From the NCBI RefSeq assembly GCF_029784155.1, contig NC_073693.1, forward strand, positions 186,145,802 to 186,209,801: a stretch of DNA of 64,000 bases, given 5' to 3'. The translations under genes were made by a program, and so were the position numbers. A model generated the notes under the pieces. It ran no database searches, was not told the origin of the DNA, and worked only from the letters and a program-made list of their open reading frames with translations. Numbering within the stretch: the stretch's first letter is position 1; every line of letters begins with the position of its first letter. This document shows, one piece after another, positions 1 through 11,819 of the stretch. This stretch comes from Uranotaenia lowii (taxonomy: Eukaryota > Arthropoda > Insecta > Diptera > Culicidae).

Positions 1-110
1 ATTACCTGATTTTAGCTAAGATATTTTTCCAACAGAAAATAGGAGAGTACTATTTAACGATAAACTTGAATAAAAGACAAAATCATCAACTATTCAGCGT
101 AGTATTAGTA

Positions 111-1043
111 GGGGAGAATGAGGATACTCGATCCCTGGGGATACTTGATTCCTTTGCTATATCTCAAAACTGGAATGTCGTACAAAGATCAAATGTTCTA
201 GAAAAATGTACCAAATGGAACAAAACAGCAATGGTTGAAGCTCAAAAAATTTTAACAAAATAAATTTTTTGGTTATTGAACTTTGTTTGAAAAATTTCAC
301 AAAATGTGACTTGAATATCTTTTTTCACCATTTTAAAATGTTCCTAACATGGAATTATTATAACAAAAATATTTATTCCAATACATCAATTTTTCAAGTG
401 TAAAATGAACTTCAAAATACAATATTTTCAAAGCAATGGAAAACTCCCAACTTTTTTTCAGAAAAAGTTTTCTAAAATGTTGATTTTGGGTCCCTAATAT
501 ATGGGTACAAATGATCCCGGTATATTATTCTTCTCAATGGATCGTGGTCATTGCTGATTACGAGATTACTAATATTTATTCAATAGCTAATATTCATCCA
601 TCAATTATCTAAAGAAAAGGGCTAAAATAATTGATTTTCTCTTGTTTATAAATAAATTGCGCCCGTAAGTATGCAATGTCATAAGAGTTGAAAATAAGCT
701 ATAGATTTTTTTTTCTGACAATTATAGATTGTGAAATGAGAACAAACATGACCAAATAAGTCAATTAACATTCTATCTTGGGGTTTTGTTTGATTTTTTC
801 CATGGATTAGGGCTTCCTGAATAAGGGATCAAGTCTCCCTTAACTTCAAAAATATCGCAATTTTTTTACTCCCACGAAAATGCTTCTAGTTCATCTACGG
901 GTTCAAGTATCGTTCTAATTTTAAGAGCATATAAACTTGAAGTTACACGCTGTCAGAAAACGTAAAAGAGTGCGAGTTGAATTTTTTTTCCAAAAAGATA
1001 AGGTGAAAATAAGAAAAGGGGATCAAGTATCCCCACGCTCCCC
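111..1043. mobile_element. TA-flanked MITE-like element with GGGGAG terminal inverted repeats
   Basis: The left end reads GGGGAGAATGAGGATACTCG and the right end is its imperfect reverse complement (about 25 bases, ending CACGCTCCCC at 1034-1043). Both ends abut a TA dinucleotide (109-110 and 1044-1045), as in Tc1/mariner insertions. The 933-bp body is AT-rich and has no convincing coding sequence; a 65-codon frame at 66-263 crosses the boundary and is judged spurious. The element at 61140-62062 has similar ends and length, which supports a shared family. Confidence 0.55.
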
Positions 1044-1194
1044 TATTTCTCATTGAGAAAGCATAGTTTGACATTAAAATAAGTTTGATATCGAGTAGAA
1101 CTAAACTTACAAAATTTTAATCTATCAAAATATAAATGCTTCGTAGATAATTTGTAGTGGATTGTCATTAACATGCAATATGGTAATATGGTTC

Positions 1195-1320
1195 CCCTAC
1201 TCGATCAGGAGCGAAAAACAAAATTATATCACGATGAGATATTTTGATATTCATATGCTTTCTATCAAAATCAGATGTAATTCAGTACCCGTAGGATGTT
1301 AAATTATTTCAATATATATA
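1195..1320 (-). repeat. Partial copy of the CCCGATCAGG repeat family
   Basis: The segment begins near CTACTCGATCAGGAGCGAAA and continues with the text on ATATTTTGATATTC and GTAGGATGTTAAA that is seen again at 23035-23310 (same orientation) and at 22600-22875 and 23700-23975 (inverted). It is a diverged and truncated member of the family that builds the palindrome at 22268-23634. It has no coding potential. Confidence 0.45.
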
Positions 1321-1514
1321 AAAAATAATCAATACCAGCATAGCCTTACTGTATCAGTTTTGGATATTCTTATAGCAAGATTATATCTCATTTATATTGT
1401 ATGGTTAGAAATCGAGAAATAAAAATAGGTTATTATCCCCGGAAGAAACTTCAATTGAAAAACTTAGATTTCATAAATATAACACAAAACTTATTCAATT
1501 TTATTTTTTAAATA

Positions 1515-1800
1515 ATGTAGTAAAGTTATCATTCAATTATAACAAAATGATGATGACATTGTTTCTCACATCGTGAGATGGATTTTAAAGTTTTTGATTC
1601 TCATAGAAAATTTAAAAAAAACGAACAAAAGATGCAACACGTTTTTACACTTATCGATGCCGTAAAAAACTTAACCCAGTATGACGGATTAATGATATCA
1701 CCTACACACTTTATTTTGCTTTTATTATCCTATACCAAAACTGTTCGTGTAAAAATATTTTTCGGACAATCACCAAATCGTCATTTTAGATCGTTTCTTT
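1515..1800 (+). repeat. Dispersed repeat shared with 41205-41520
   Basis: Shared landmarks in the same order are AAATGATGATGACATT, AACTTACCCAGT-like text before a GACGGATT motif, CTATACCAA and TTTTTCG followed by ACAATCAC. Identity by eye is moderate, about three quarters. The copy near 41 kb is preceded by text on a CATCATGAAACAGCGGGG motif, so this is probably a fragment of an old transposon. The 78-codon frame at 1578-1814 lies in it and is not credited. Confidence 0.4.
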
Positions 1801-2206
1801 GGAGAAGCTTGTAATGGCAATCTTCTATGAAGGCTAAATTGTTTGAAATTCTATTTCATTTATATGTACATCTATATATTTTCGAAACACACCATACTTA
1901 CTTTTAATTTGAAATACGCTCGTTCACTCCATCAAGTTGACTTTTGTAGAAGCTAAGATAGTAAGAACTCTGGCTAATGATTTGGAAAAAGCTATATTTT
2001 ACGAACTTTTCTTTTTAAGATATTTTATTAATCATTAAGCACTACAACAATTGAGCTTTCATAGATACATATTTTCATTTGAAAGCTACAGTGAATGAAC
2101 TTGTGGATAAAGTTTCGCAATGCAATGGTGGGGAACATTTATTCATCGTACGAAAGCTTCTGTTTCATTCATTCCCCGATGAATGTTCCGTGACCTTCCG
2201 CCAATG

Positions 2207-4690
2207 CACAGTGGGGATTTTCGAGCCAAAAACGGTACCCAATTCAGGCAAGAACGCCTTGCATGAAAAAACAACCATTCTTTATGTAAAAAAACACGAG
2301 AATTCGAATGGTCTACACCGCTTTCTGATAAAATGACTCTTAACGTCTCATTTTGCCCGATTTCCCCTATTTTTTTGGGTGTAAAGTTATAATTCCGATT
2401 GTAGCCATCTACCTTGCTACCAAAAAGTCATACAAACCATACTTATTTATGTAAAAATGTCAGCTGAATCGATTGGTGTACTCCAATTTTTGTTTTTACT
2501 ACGACAAGTGGCTCATTTTACCTCTTTTCCCCTAAATTTAAGAATTTTTTCAAAGAAATGCAGTCAAACAAAGTGTAATCCAACAATTTTTCATCATGAA
2601 TGATCATTTTTGGTAGATTTATTCATATTCTAGCTAATCGCGTCACTTTTCTGTACTAGAATGAATATAAATGGCTAAATAACCCCCACCTCCCCTAGCT
2701 TTTTTAAATTTATGCATAAATTTCACTGTAACAATCGAGCGATTCACATACCAAATGCAAAAACCAAGTGATTTAGTGTAAAATTTGTCGCTGAATCGAG
2801 TGGTGTACACCGCTTAGTGCTCAGCTTACGAGAATGGCCGCAATCACCCCGATTTCCCCTAAAATCGAGCGATATGTGGAAAAAAATCATTATAACAAAT
2901 GACAATGTATCATAAAATGCACAAAAATGATTGAAACAGGTGTAAAACTTATTGCTGAATCGAATGATGTACACCGCTTAGCGTTCAGTTGACGAGAAGA
3001 GCCTCAATCACTCTGATTTCCCCTAAATTCATTAAATTTCTTTGAAAAATACATTGTTACAAACGAAAGTTTAATTTAACAGATACAAAAAACATTAAAT
3101 CGGGTGTAAAACTTATTGCTGAATCAAATGATGTACACCGCTAAGCGTGAAGTTGACGAGAAGAGTCACAACCACCCCAATTTCCCCTAAATTTATGCAG
3201 TTTCTTGGAAAAAACATAGTAACAAACGAAAATGCAAATGAACATATGAGAAAAACATTGAATTAGGTGGATAACTTATCGCTGAATCGAATGAAGAACA
3301 CCGCTTAGCACTGAGTTGACAAGAAAAGTCTCATTTTCCCCCATTTATCTTAAATTCATTCATAAACTCATACAATATTAACCAAAAAATCGTAGTAACA
3401 AATGAGCAAGCATCGAAAAAGGTACACACACATTAAATCTAATGCGAAACTAACTGTTGAATAAAATAATGGACACCGCTTAAATTCTGTTGATACATAA
3501 AGCCCTATTTGACTCAATTTCCCCTAAATACTTGCAATTTAAGAAAAAAAAATCATGTAACTTTCGAGAATGCATAAGAAAGTGCACAGAAATAACTGAA
3601 CTAACTTAACATGATGAGGCTCTTCTCATCGATTCGACAGTAATACTCAAATTCACTCGTTTGTTACAATTTTTTCTCGAAGAAATTATATGAATTTAGG
3701 GGAAATTGGGGTGGTTGTTACTTTTCTCGTCAACTTCACGCTCAGCGGTGTACATCATTTGATTCAGCAATAAGTTTTACAACCGATTCAATGTTTTTTG
3801 TATCTGTTAAATTAAACTCTCGTTTGTAACAATGTATTTTTCAAAGAAATTTAATGAATTTAGTGGAAATCGGGGTGATTGTGGCTCTTCTCGTCAACTG
3901 AACGCTAAGCGGTGTACATCATTCGATTCAGCAATAAGTTTTACACCTATTTCAATCATTTTTGTGCATTTTATGATACATTGTCATTTGTTATAATGAT
4001 TTTTTTCCACATATCGCTCGATTTTAGGGGAAATCGGGGTGATTGCGGCCATTCTCGTAAGCTGAGCACTAAGCGGTGTACACCACTCGATTCAGCGACA
4101 AATTTTACACTAAATCACTTGGTTTTTGCATTTGGTATGTGAATCGCTCGATTGTTACAGTGACATTTATGCATAAATTTAAAAAAGCTAGGGGAGGTTG
4201 GGGTTATTTAGCCATTTATATTCATTCTAGTACAAAAAAGTGACGCGATTAGTTAGAATATGAATAAATCTACCAAAAATGATCATTTATGATGAAAAAT
4301 TGTTGGATTACACTTTGTTTGACTGCATTTCTTTGAAAAAATCTTAAATTTAGGGGAAAAGAGGAAAAACGAGCCACTTGTCGTAGTAAAAACAAAAAGT
4401 GGAGTACACCAATCGATTCAACTGACATTTTTACATAAATAAGTATGGTTTGTATGACTTTTTGGTAGCAAGGTAGATGGCTACAATCGGAATTATAACT
4501 TTACACCCAAAAAAATAGGGGAAATCGGGCAAAAGTCAAGTTAAGAGTAATTTTGTCAGAAAGCGGTGTAGACCATTCGATTCCTTGTGTTTTTTTGCAT
4601 AAGAAATGATAGTTTCCCAAAATATAGAACAGTTTAGGCGATCGTCACAGAATTAGGTACCTTTTTTTATCAAAAATCCCCACTGTGCAA
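2207..4690. mobile_element. Large foldback (palindromic) element with internal ~160-bp degenerate repeats
   Basis: The two arms (about 2207-3230 and 3660-4690) are inverted copies that differ mainly by point changes. The outer ends read GCACAGTGGGGATTTT and its complement. The axis is near 3445. Within the arms the phrase TTTCCCCTAAATT, preceded by a GGTGTACACCGC-like phrase, recurs at roughly 155-175 bp spacing (about 2531, 2865, 3020, 3184, 3347, 3521 on the left; complementary hits at about 3676, 3850, 4023, 4188, 4350, 4515 on the right). So it is a degenerate tandem array folded into a hairpin. I could not define a clean target duplication. The two nearly identical 76-residue frames at 2744-2974 and 3912-4142 are a by-product of the symmetry, not genes. 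The element stops about 100 bp before the start codon of the cuticular protein gene. Confidence 0.75.
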
Positions 4691-4721
4691 TGCTTTGCTC
4701 TAGCTTTCAAACCAACTGCAT

Positions 4722-4726
4722 TCAGT
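4722..4726 (+). promoter_or_regulatory. Candidate initiator (TCAGT) for the cuticular protein gene
   Basis: A TCAGT arthropod-type initiator sits 68 bp before the ATG at 4794 and about 30 bp past the end of the upstream palindrome. No clear TATA box lies at -30. TCAGT is short and common, so this is only a positional suggestion. Confidence 0.25.
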
Positions 4727-4793
4727 AGCTTAAACAAGCTGGTTGTGTAAAGAAGTGTTTTTTTTCTGAAAAGTGCTTTTTGATCCGTTCAAC

Positions 4794-5532
4794 ATGCAAC
4801 GATTGGAAGGGATAGCCGTAAGTATGCTTTTATATGCTTAGACTGATGTAATCGTACCTGTGTTTTAGCGCATTATAATCGAAAGGTCAATTCTTAGATA
4901 TTGGTTGTACTGGTGAGTTCTGTGGGATATTGTGATGTATCCCATCTGCTAGGAGGACATGTCATAGTCGAAGAAGAGATTACCACGCTTCCGCCTCCAC
5001 CAAAGCCATACGCATTCAGCTATGCTGCTGGTCGTCGACCTGGCCACATTGATCGTACCCACAGTGAAGTTTCGGATGGAAGTGGTGTGGTTAAAGGATC
5101 GTTTTCCTACGTCGATCCAAGGAATCAAGTGCGGACCGTTGAGTATGTCGCCGATGCTCATGGATTCTATCCACAGTTGAGTCACCTACCGAAATCTCCT
5201 CAGCAAACAGAAGCCGTCCAGAGAGCAGCCGATAGACACATGGCTCTGTACGCAAAAATAGCTGCCGAACGAGCCAATCCTCATCAACCTGTTATTGTGA
5301 GTGCTGAAGCTAGTTAGTGACTCATGTTTGGCTGTTCTAACTTTCTGCAAATTATTATTTTTATCTCCAGGAAGCATCTCTACCTCGAGATACGGTAGCT
5401 GTGTCCAAGGCCAAAGACAGGCATTTTACGCTGTACGAAAAAATAGCTCAAGAACACGCTAGGATTGCGGCAGAACGTGAAGCAGAACGACTCGCCTTCG
5501 AGGCAACGTCCGAAGTAAACGATCTGCACTAA
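4794..5532 (+). CDS. Cuticular protein with Rebers-Riddiford chitin-binding domain (3 exons)
   Basis: The predicted exons are 4794-4817, 4898-5296 and 5371-5532, giving 194 residues. Donors are GTAAGT and GTGAGT, acceptors TTCTTAG and TCTCCAG, and both introns are phase 0. The first exon, of 8 codons, supplies the start of a signal peptide (hydrophobic ILVVLVSS at about 9-16, likely cleavage near residue 20). Residues about 45-102 form an extended R&R domain: KPYAFSY, then HSEVSDGSGVVKGSFSYVDP, then VEYVADAHGFYP. This domain in arthropod cuticular proteins binds chitin in the exoskeleton. The C-terminal half has two related helical, Ala/Glu/Arg-rich stretches (HMALYAKIAAERA and HFTLYEKIAQEHARIAAERE), one on each side of the last intron. 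Stopping at the in-frame TAG in intron 2 would give a shorter 138-codon reading without the second stretch; the clean phase-0 splice favours the longer form. Subfamily (RR-1 or RR-2) is not certain. Confidence 0.85.
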
Positions 5533-5620
5533 ACTAACCGGCTTACATGTGAAACTGGAAACTCGTCTAAGGGATCAATGCAATGATTGGACTTTCAATT
5601 AGAAAACGATTCGTACTGTA

Positions 5621-6803
5621 CACTGCCGGCCAAAAGTTTGGGATCACCCACTAAAAAACATGCAAATTTTGATCGTTCATATCTCAGCCGTCTTAGGACA
5701 TATTGAAAATCTTCTGATCTCATTTGAAAGATAATGAGCAATAACTATCTCGGAGGTATTTTGCCCAAATTTAATGTTTTAAGTTTTGAACTTAAAACTT
5801 AACCTGAAGTTATACCATTTTCAAAAAATCGCCCTCAATATTCAAAGCCGATCATCTCGGGATAGGGTGGACCAAATCTCAAAATTTGAGTGGCATTAGA
5901 ATTCCTGTTCTTTACTTCTCAAAAGACAATCAAAAAATTTTGTGCAAAAATTCAAAAACGTATTTTTAATTAATAAAATAGACACTTGAGTTATCGTCCA
6001 AAAGTTTGGGATCACCTCTTTGTATGGTGAGTTTGGGATCATTCTTATAAAAACATGCAAATTTGTTTTATTCATATCTTTCTCATCTCAAATCGTATTG
6101 CAGATCTGAAGGGTTCTTTTGGAAGCCAAGGAATTGTTGTTTTTTAATAAATTCATTCAAAAATTATATTTTGAAGTGATAACCATAAAAAAATCACCTG
6201 AATTTAATTGTTTTTTTGAAAGTTCTCAGATTTTTTTTATAGTTCTCACCTTGAAATATAATTTTTGAATGAATTTATTTAAAACCAACAATTCCTAAGC
6301 TTCCAAATGAACCCTTCAGATCTGCAATACGATGTGAGATGAGAAAGATATGAATAAAACAAATTTGCATGTTTTTATAAGAATGATCCCAAACTCACCA
6401 TACAAAGAGGTGATCCCAAACTTTTGGACGATAACTCAAGTGTCTATTTTATTAATTAAAAATACGTTTTTGAATTTTTTCACAAAATTTTTTGATTGTG
6501 TTTTGAGAAGTAAAGATTAGGGATTCTAATGCCACTCAAACTTTAAGATTTGGTCCACCCTATCCCGAGATGATCGGCTTTGAATATTGAGTGCGATTTT
6601 TTGAAAATGGTAAAACTTTAGGTTAAGTTTTAAGTTCAAAACTAAAACATTAAATTTGGGCAAAATACCTCCGAGATAGCTATTGCTCATTATCTTTCAA
6701 ATGAGATCAGAAGATTTTCAATATGTCCTAAGACGGCTGAGATATGAACGATCAAAATTTGCATGTTTTTTAGTGGGTGATCCCAAACTTTTGGCCGGCA
6801 GTG
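5621..6803. mobile_element. Tc1/mariner-type palindromic MITE between convergent genes
   Basis: The ends read CACTGCCGGCCAAAAGTTTG and its exact complement, and both abut TA (5619-5620, 6804-6805). The two halves are near-perfect inverted copies with the axis near 6210, so the whole 1,183 bp can fold into one hairpin. A second, inner copy of the terminal phrase (CCAAAAGTTTGGGATCACC near 5999, complement near 6404) suggests it grew by nesting of related ends. The terminal phrase is typical of Tc1-like elements. There is no transposase. It lies 88 bp after the cuticular gene stop codon and 48 bp after the stop codon of the opposing gene. Confidence 0.87.
5972..6453. terminator. Poly(A) signals on both strands inside the palindromic MITE
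   Basis: AATAAA occurs on the plus strand at 5972-5977 and 6146-6151, and on the minus strand at 6274-6279 and 6448-6453. These are symmetric about the axis of the palindrome. I found no AATAAA between either gene's stop codon and the element, so these are the nearest signals for both genes. Their use is inference. Confidence 0.35.
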
Positions 6804-6851
6804 TATATACAAACGAACTTAATACATATTTTTATTGTTTTCGAACTGAAC

Positions 6852-8103
6852 TTAAACTTTTCTTTTTCGCCCGTTCACAAGATTTCGGAACCAAATGTTA
6901 AAAATGTTAGGTTGACCATTTTGGCCGTTCCCTGGGGTCAAATAATCGCTGTAATAATCATAATCAGTTTCGCCGTCCTCATAATACACATATTCATATT
7001 CGACCCTTCGATTGCCTCCGCCCATTAGGGTACCGCCAGCCTGGCCTCGCATTCCCGGACGCCGAACTCCCCCATAGTCGATAATGGGAATTTGCTCTGC
7101 AATCAATGCAGAACACAATCAGAAATTAAGTTACAAATGTAATACGATCAAAAACTTACGTTGCTGAGTGTACCAATATCTGATCGGTTCTACGGTTCTC
7201 ATTCCATTATAGCTGAAGGCATTGTTGTTCACAACACTAGCCACCCTCCTTTTGCCAGTTAGCATGTCACTATAGCCGTACATATCCGCAATTATGTTGA
7301 CCACCACGTCAGATTGCTGACCCCCTAAAGAAGAAGAAAGAAAATTAAAAGCTGTTTCAGTGCAACCCAAAAACCAAACATTTTCTTTTCTCAATAACGA
7401 ATTCTAGTGTTAAAAATCAAATCAATATTAATATTCTAAACATATTTTTCAAGATCGTTGCTAAAATTCAGGCGATTTTCACAAATCATGAGAACATTTA
7501 AAACGGGAACAGCTTGAACTTTAAACGCCTTCAGTTATGCAATCTTATTGCAGAACTTGGCACTTTGATGCTCTTTCTGAACATTTCTGAATATTTAACA
7601 ATGTTAAAAAATGACCATATCAAAATGTGCCAGCATAATCCGTTTTAATCCTATCTTTTCATGTTTGTTTGTTTGTTTGAAAAAAAGAACTTACAACAAA
7701 TGAATTTGAAAAATATGTATCAAGGATTATTTTACTAACAAATCTGTTGTTACTTACAAAGATTGGAACATGACCTGACGGTGCAGGGCTGTTGCCTTAT
7801 TTGTTGACCATTTCTGACCGGAGCAGCCGTTCGCCTCACTATGCGAGTAGTGGGAGTTGCTTTCGTCGTAGTTCTGGTGGTTGTTCTTGTCGTTGTTACT
7901 GAGAAAATTTTCATATGAGTTAACTTTTGTATTTTTTTGTCGACACAAATGGTTTATTGAGTCGTACCTGTACTCGTGATTGGAGAAACTTCATCTTCAT
8001 AGTAATACTCATATTCGTATTCCTGTCCACTAACTATTGTCACAGAAAACGACGTCACCACCAAAAATATCCGACTTATCCAGATGGAATTTTGATATTT
8101 CAT
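6852..8103 (-). CDS. Secreted Tyr/acid-rich protein of unknown function (4 exons)
   Basis: Exons on the minus strand are 8103-7968, 7898-7758, 7324-7160 and 7096-6852. Frame is kept through all three phase-1 introns, giving 228 residues and a TAA stop. Donors are GTACGA, GTAAGT and GTAAGT; acceptors end TCAG, TTAG and GCAG. Residues 1-26 look like a signal peptide (hydrophobic RIFLVVTSFSVTIV, cleavage near VSG/QEY). Next come a Tyr/Glu block (27-38), a Thr-rich linker (46-63, TTTRTTTRTTTKATPTT), a CTVRSC pair of cysteines, a middle region with DVVVNIIADMYGYSDML and a basic GKRR site, and a second Tyr/Asp/Glu block (179-199). It ends in RKRKV. The mirrored Tyr/acid blocks and lack of a known domain suggest an extracellular matrix or cuticle-associated protein, but I do not recognise the family. 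It is convergent with the cuticular protein gene. A TCAGT initiator-like motif lies a few bases before the ATG. Confidence 0.75.
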
Positions 8104-9086
8104 TATCACTGATCACTTGACTTTGAAACACTAAAACTGTGGGTGGATATCATTGCCTTTAAATTCATTTCAATCTCACGATGTTCGCGATTCAATTATT
8201 CCCATCAAGGCTACACCAATTTGTGGTTAACGAGTGTTAATTTTGCAAATATGCGATCGCACCCAAATATCTGGGAACTTTCCTACTCTCCAATTAATTT
8301 GTAATTTATGAATATTTCCGGGAAATGTCTCGAACATATACATTTACTCAAAATGTCAAATTGATACCATTTACAAACCACAGCTCAATAAATAAAGATC
8401 AGCTCCTATCGGCTGCGGATGCACAATAAGTAACATAAAATATTCATAGATGCGTACTGTGTCAGGACCTCCAACAAAATCAAATATGCTGTAGCTTAAA
8501 GTATTTTCAATTAATAGTTCCTCGTGTTACTGAGATGATTTGCTCTAAGTTAGTGTTGTTTTCAAACATATTGCATAAACACAGGGGCTATGTAACTTAA
8601 CGTTCAATTCTTTTTCGATCACTTTTCAATTTCAATGGTTTCTTAAAACTCCTATCCACAGATAATCATACCGCTTGTACATCAAAAGTTTTAACCCTTT
8701 CCTGTCCCACGACGTTTTTCACGTTTTAAAATAAAAATATGGATTTACAACTGAATTTCCAGAACAAAAGATGTATAATTTTAGGCTACTTTAATGATCC
8801 ATTTGAATTTTCTATTGGGAAGATAACAACACAAAGCGTGCAAATGAAAAACAAGAAATAGTTGCCAAATACATGGAATTTCATCACCTCATTGATCACA
8901 AACTAAAACGATCCTATTTTGTAAAATATTTTTTTGGTATATCATCCCTCAAAAGTCTAGTTATTAAAATTTTTGATATTTTCCTTTCTGCCGAAAGGAT
9001 AAATCACGAACTTTTACAAATATTTCGAGACATGTGGTCATTTTTATGTATTTAATTATGTATTTATTCATTTATTTATTTTTTGG
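8104..9086. other. Intergenic, no gene seen
   Basis: AT-rich sequence upstream of the secreted-protein gene. Only short frames are present, with no splice-consistent coding pattern. It should contain that gene's promoter; I could not place a TATA box. Confidence 0.5.
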
Positions 9087-10640
9087 TTGGATTCAAACTT
9101 CTTCAAGTCATTCATCCCTGATTTTAGCGGGACACAAAAGGGACATATTTTTTTTCGAGGTTCACCACGAGTACGGAATAACAGAAAAGGCGGCTTCGGA
9201 TGGTTTGGAGTCGTATCGAAGGCATTTCCATACTCACCGGATCCAATGCACCTCACCAGAGAGAGCAGCGAAAAATTTAACAATCCGAGTTTTCGGAAGA
9301 AAGAGGTAAAAAATCAATTATTAGTTCCACACTCTCCCTTCAAATTTTCGCTAGAAAGGACGCCTTCCACGGAAGTAGAATTAGATACGAACACTTTTGA
9401 AGCAGATGCACATTCAAAAACTTCTTCCAAAAGACAGAGTGTGACTGAAATTTTGATTTATTGTCAAAATTTCAATCGCATGAAAATCCCAACCAAAATG
9501 AAGGATATTTAAAAAAAATTGCTGAGCTCATCCTTCTCAGTCATTCTAGCAATTGAGACTAGCTGGGATGAAAACGATCGCAGTGAAGAAATTTTTGGAA
9601 GTGCATATAACGTTTTCAGAGAAGACAGAAATTTTCAAATGTCTCAGAAGAAGTCAGGTGGCGGAGTTCTTATAGCCATTTCTAATAACTTTAATTCTCA
9701 AATAATTCCAACCTAAAAATTCAATGAGTTTGACAGGTTTGGGTGAAGGCGCACATAGCAGGTGAAACACACGTGCTAGCCTCAGTGTATTTTCCACCAG
9801 ACTATGCTCATAAAAACACTTATGAAAAATTCCTCATCACTGCAGAAGAGGTCATATCCCATCTATCTGCTGAGGTCAAAATTATATCTATGGAGATTTC
9901 AATCAACGCCACGCTGACTTCATCGAGGACTCTGAAAATGAAAGCATATTACTCCAAGTCGTTGGGGATAATGAAACATTATGCAGTTCATTTTTGACAA
10001 AATTGCTAATTTGGGATTGAATCAAATTAATCACATAAAAAACCAGCACCAGTAGGGAAGAATCTTTTCATACGGTGATTGAATATTCCATATTTATACA
10101 TGAACATCAAAGACCCAACGACTGCGTATATGAAGAAGTCTTTGAATACCAATATGCAAATTATGAAAACATTAAGAATAGATTAAACAGTGTCAATTGG
10201 CAAGAAATTTATAGGAATGAAGGAAATGTCGATACTGCTGCTAACGTCGTTTACAAAATTTGTTTTGGAATTATTTCACAAGAAACACCATTGAAGAAAA
10301 GAAGACGACACCCGGTCTGGCTCAACAGACAAATCATGAACTTAAAGAATCGGAAACAAAAAGCACAAAAATTTTACAAAAAGTACAATACTAATGAAAT
10401 TTTAGCATCGTATTTGAACTTATGCGATCAACTGAAATTGGCCATTAGCAATGCACTTGAAGAATACAGTGCTAAAACTAAACTTGAAATAAGAATTTTT
10501 TAACTACGTGAAAACAAAATTGAAAACTGGGAATTTTCCGTCAAAAATGCATCTTGACGAACATGTCGGTGATATCTCGGAGCAAATTTGCAATCTTTTT
10601 GCTTATTTCTTTCAAGAAATTTATATGACACTAGCTGACC
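9087..10640 (+). pseudogene. Decayed non-LTR (jockey-like) retrotransposon: endonuclease and start of the RT region
   Basis: Pieces in different frames line up in the order of a non-LTR ORF2. About 9435-9716 holds an endonuclease start (ILIYCQNFN, then SVILAIETSW, then SEEIFGSAYNVFREDRNFQ and KKSGGGVLIAI). About 9743-9997 continues with HVLASVYFPPDYA and a damaged GDFN-like region. About 10075-10503 holds the linker to the reverse transcriptase (HPVWLNRQIMNLKNRKQKAQ). Several frameshifts and stops separate them, so it is dead. Similarity fades by about 10640, before the RT catalytic core. ETW, AVYFPP and the GGGVLIA pattern are typical of jockey-group endonucleases. Confidence 0.7.
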
Positions 10641-11815
10641 CATTGTGCTTTGCTACACCTTCCGAAAATAAATGTAATTTGTAAAAAAATATTCAAGTTT
10701 AGATTTTAGAGAGCATTTGGTTCATACTTCAGAACCAACAACTTTGAAATGAGAGCTGCAGCTGCAGTTCTGAATTGCAATTCAAATATGGTATATATTA
10801 TTTACTGAAACTTGATCTATAAACTCGTTTTTCAAGATCTAAAATTTGTACTCTGTACCCAAAAAAAGTTTTTAAATATGCTTCTTTCTTTGAAAAGCTC
10901 TTTATTTTAAATTTACATGGGAGCTCCCCCTTCTTTTCCAATTTTGTCTCCCACCGCTTGAAGAAAGTACGCTGATTTATCTGACTGGAGTTTACATAAA
11001 TTTCTAATTGAAAGAAAAAGATTCGCATATTGGAATTTATTGCAAATTTTACTTTAGGGAATAGAATTTTTAAAACCGATGGATAGCGTGAATCAAGACA
11101 GTTTTTTGAGTATATTCCTAATATTCTGTATTATGAGCACTTCCAGCTCCTGAAAAGCTTTAGATGGGGTATTTTTTGGAGATGAAAAAATAAGCTAAAG
11201 AAATTAAAAAAAAAAAACTATGAAAAAGATTTTTAATAATCATGTTCGAACAGCTTTTTTCACCATCCTCGCTTACGAAGCAGTTTGAATATCTATTCTT
11301 TTTGCGCCAAAATTATGTTAAAAAATGTTTCGCCATATTCCAAACTCGTGAACATGAGACATTATAGTTTGAAGTTTTCCCAAACAGCACTTATCATGGT
11401 TATGAAAACTATATTAAATTAGTTATGTATTAAATATAGTGCAAATTCCATTTTTTCTAAAATAAATTCACTACGGCCAAACATATAAATATTTAAAAAA
11501 ATATCAGTTGCATCACTAAATAAGTTCTCAGCGTTTTTATTACTTTCTCTTTGAAAGTCAAATATTAAAAAATGTTGGCAAAAACAAATTTCTAAGTTTA
11601 CATTTGTCCCGTATATTGGGGCAAGTGTCAAAGCTAAGCTTATTTTCAGATGCGTCAGAGTAATGGCTTTAAAATGGATTTAATACGTTTTCCTGTTTTT
11701 TGTTCTATCAAATTTCACTGATATATCTGCAGTATTCCTGCAGTATAAATTTATGTTTATTACTCAACTTTTAACGAATGCTGTTCAAAAAGAATGACCT
11801 TCATTAACAAAGACA
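10641..11815. other. AT-rich spacer, nothing recognised
   Basis: No open frame longer than about 76 codons and no terminal repeats that I could pair. Short frames on the minus strand at 10798-11028 and 11419-11631 are Phe/Lys-rich and look random. Confidence 0.4.
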
Positions 11816-11819
11816 TTAA

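Noticed and set aside
2744..4142. Two nearly identical 76-residue proteins on opposite strands
   Set aside because: They are mirror images caused by the palindrome at 2207-4690 and have no start context or conserved content.
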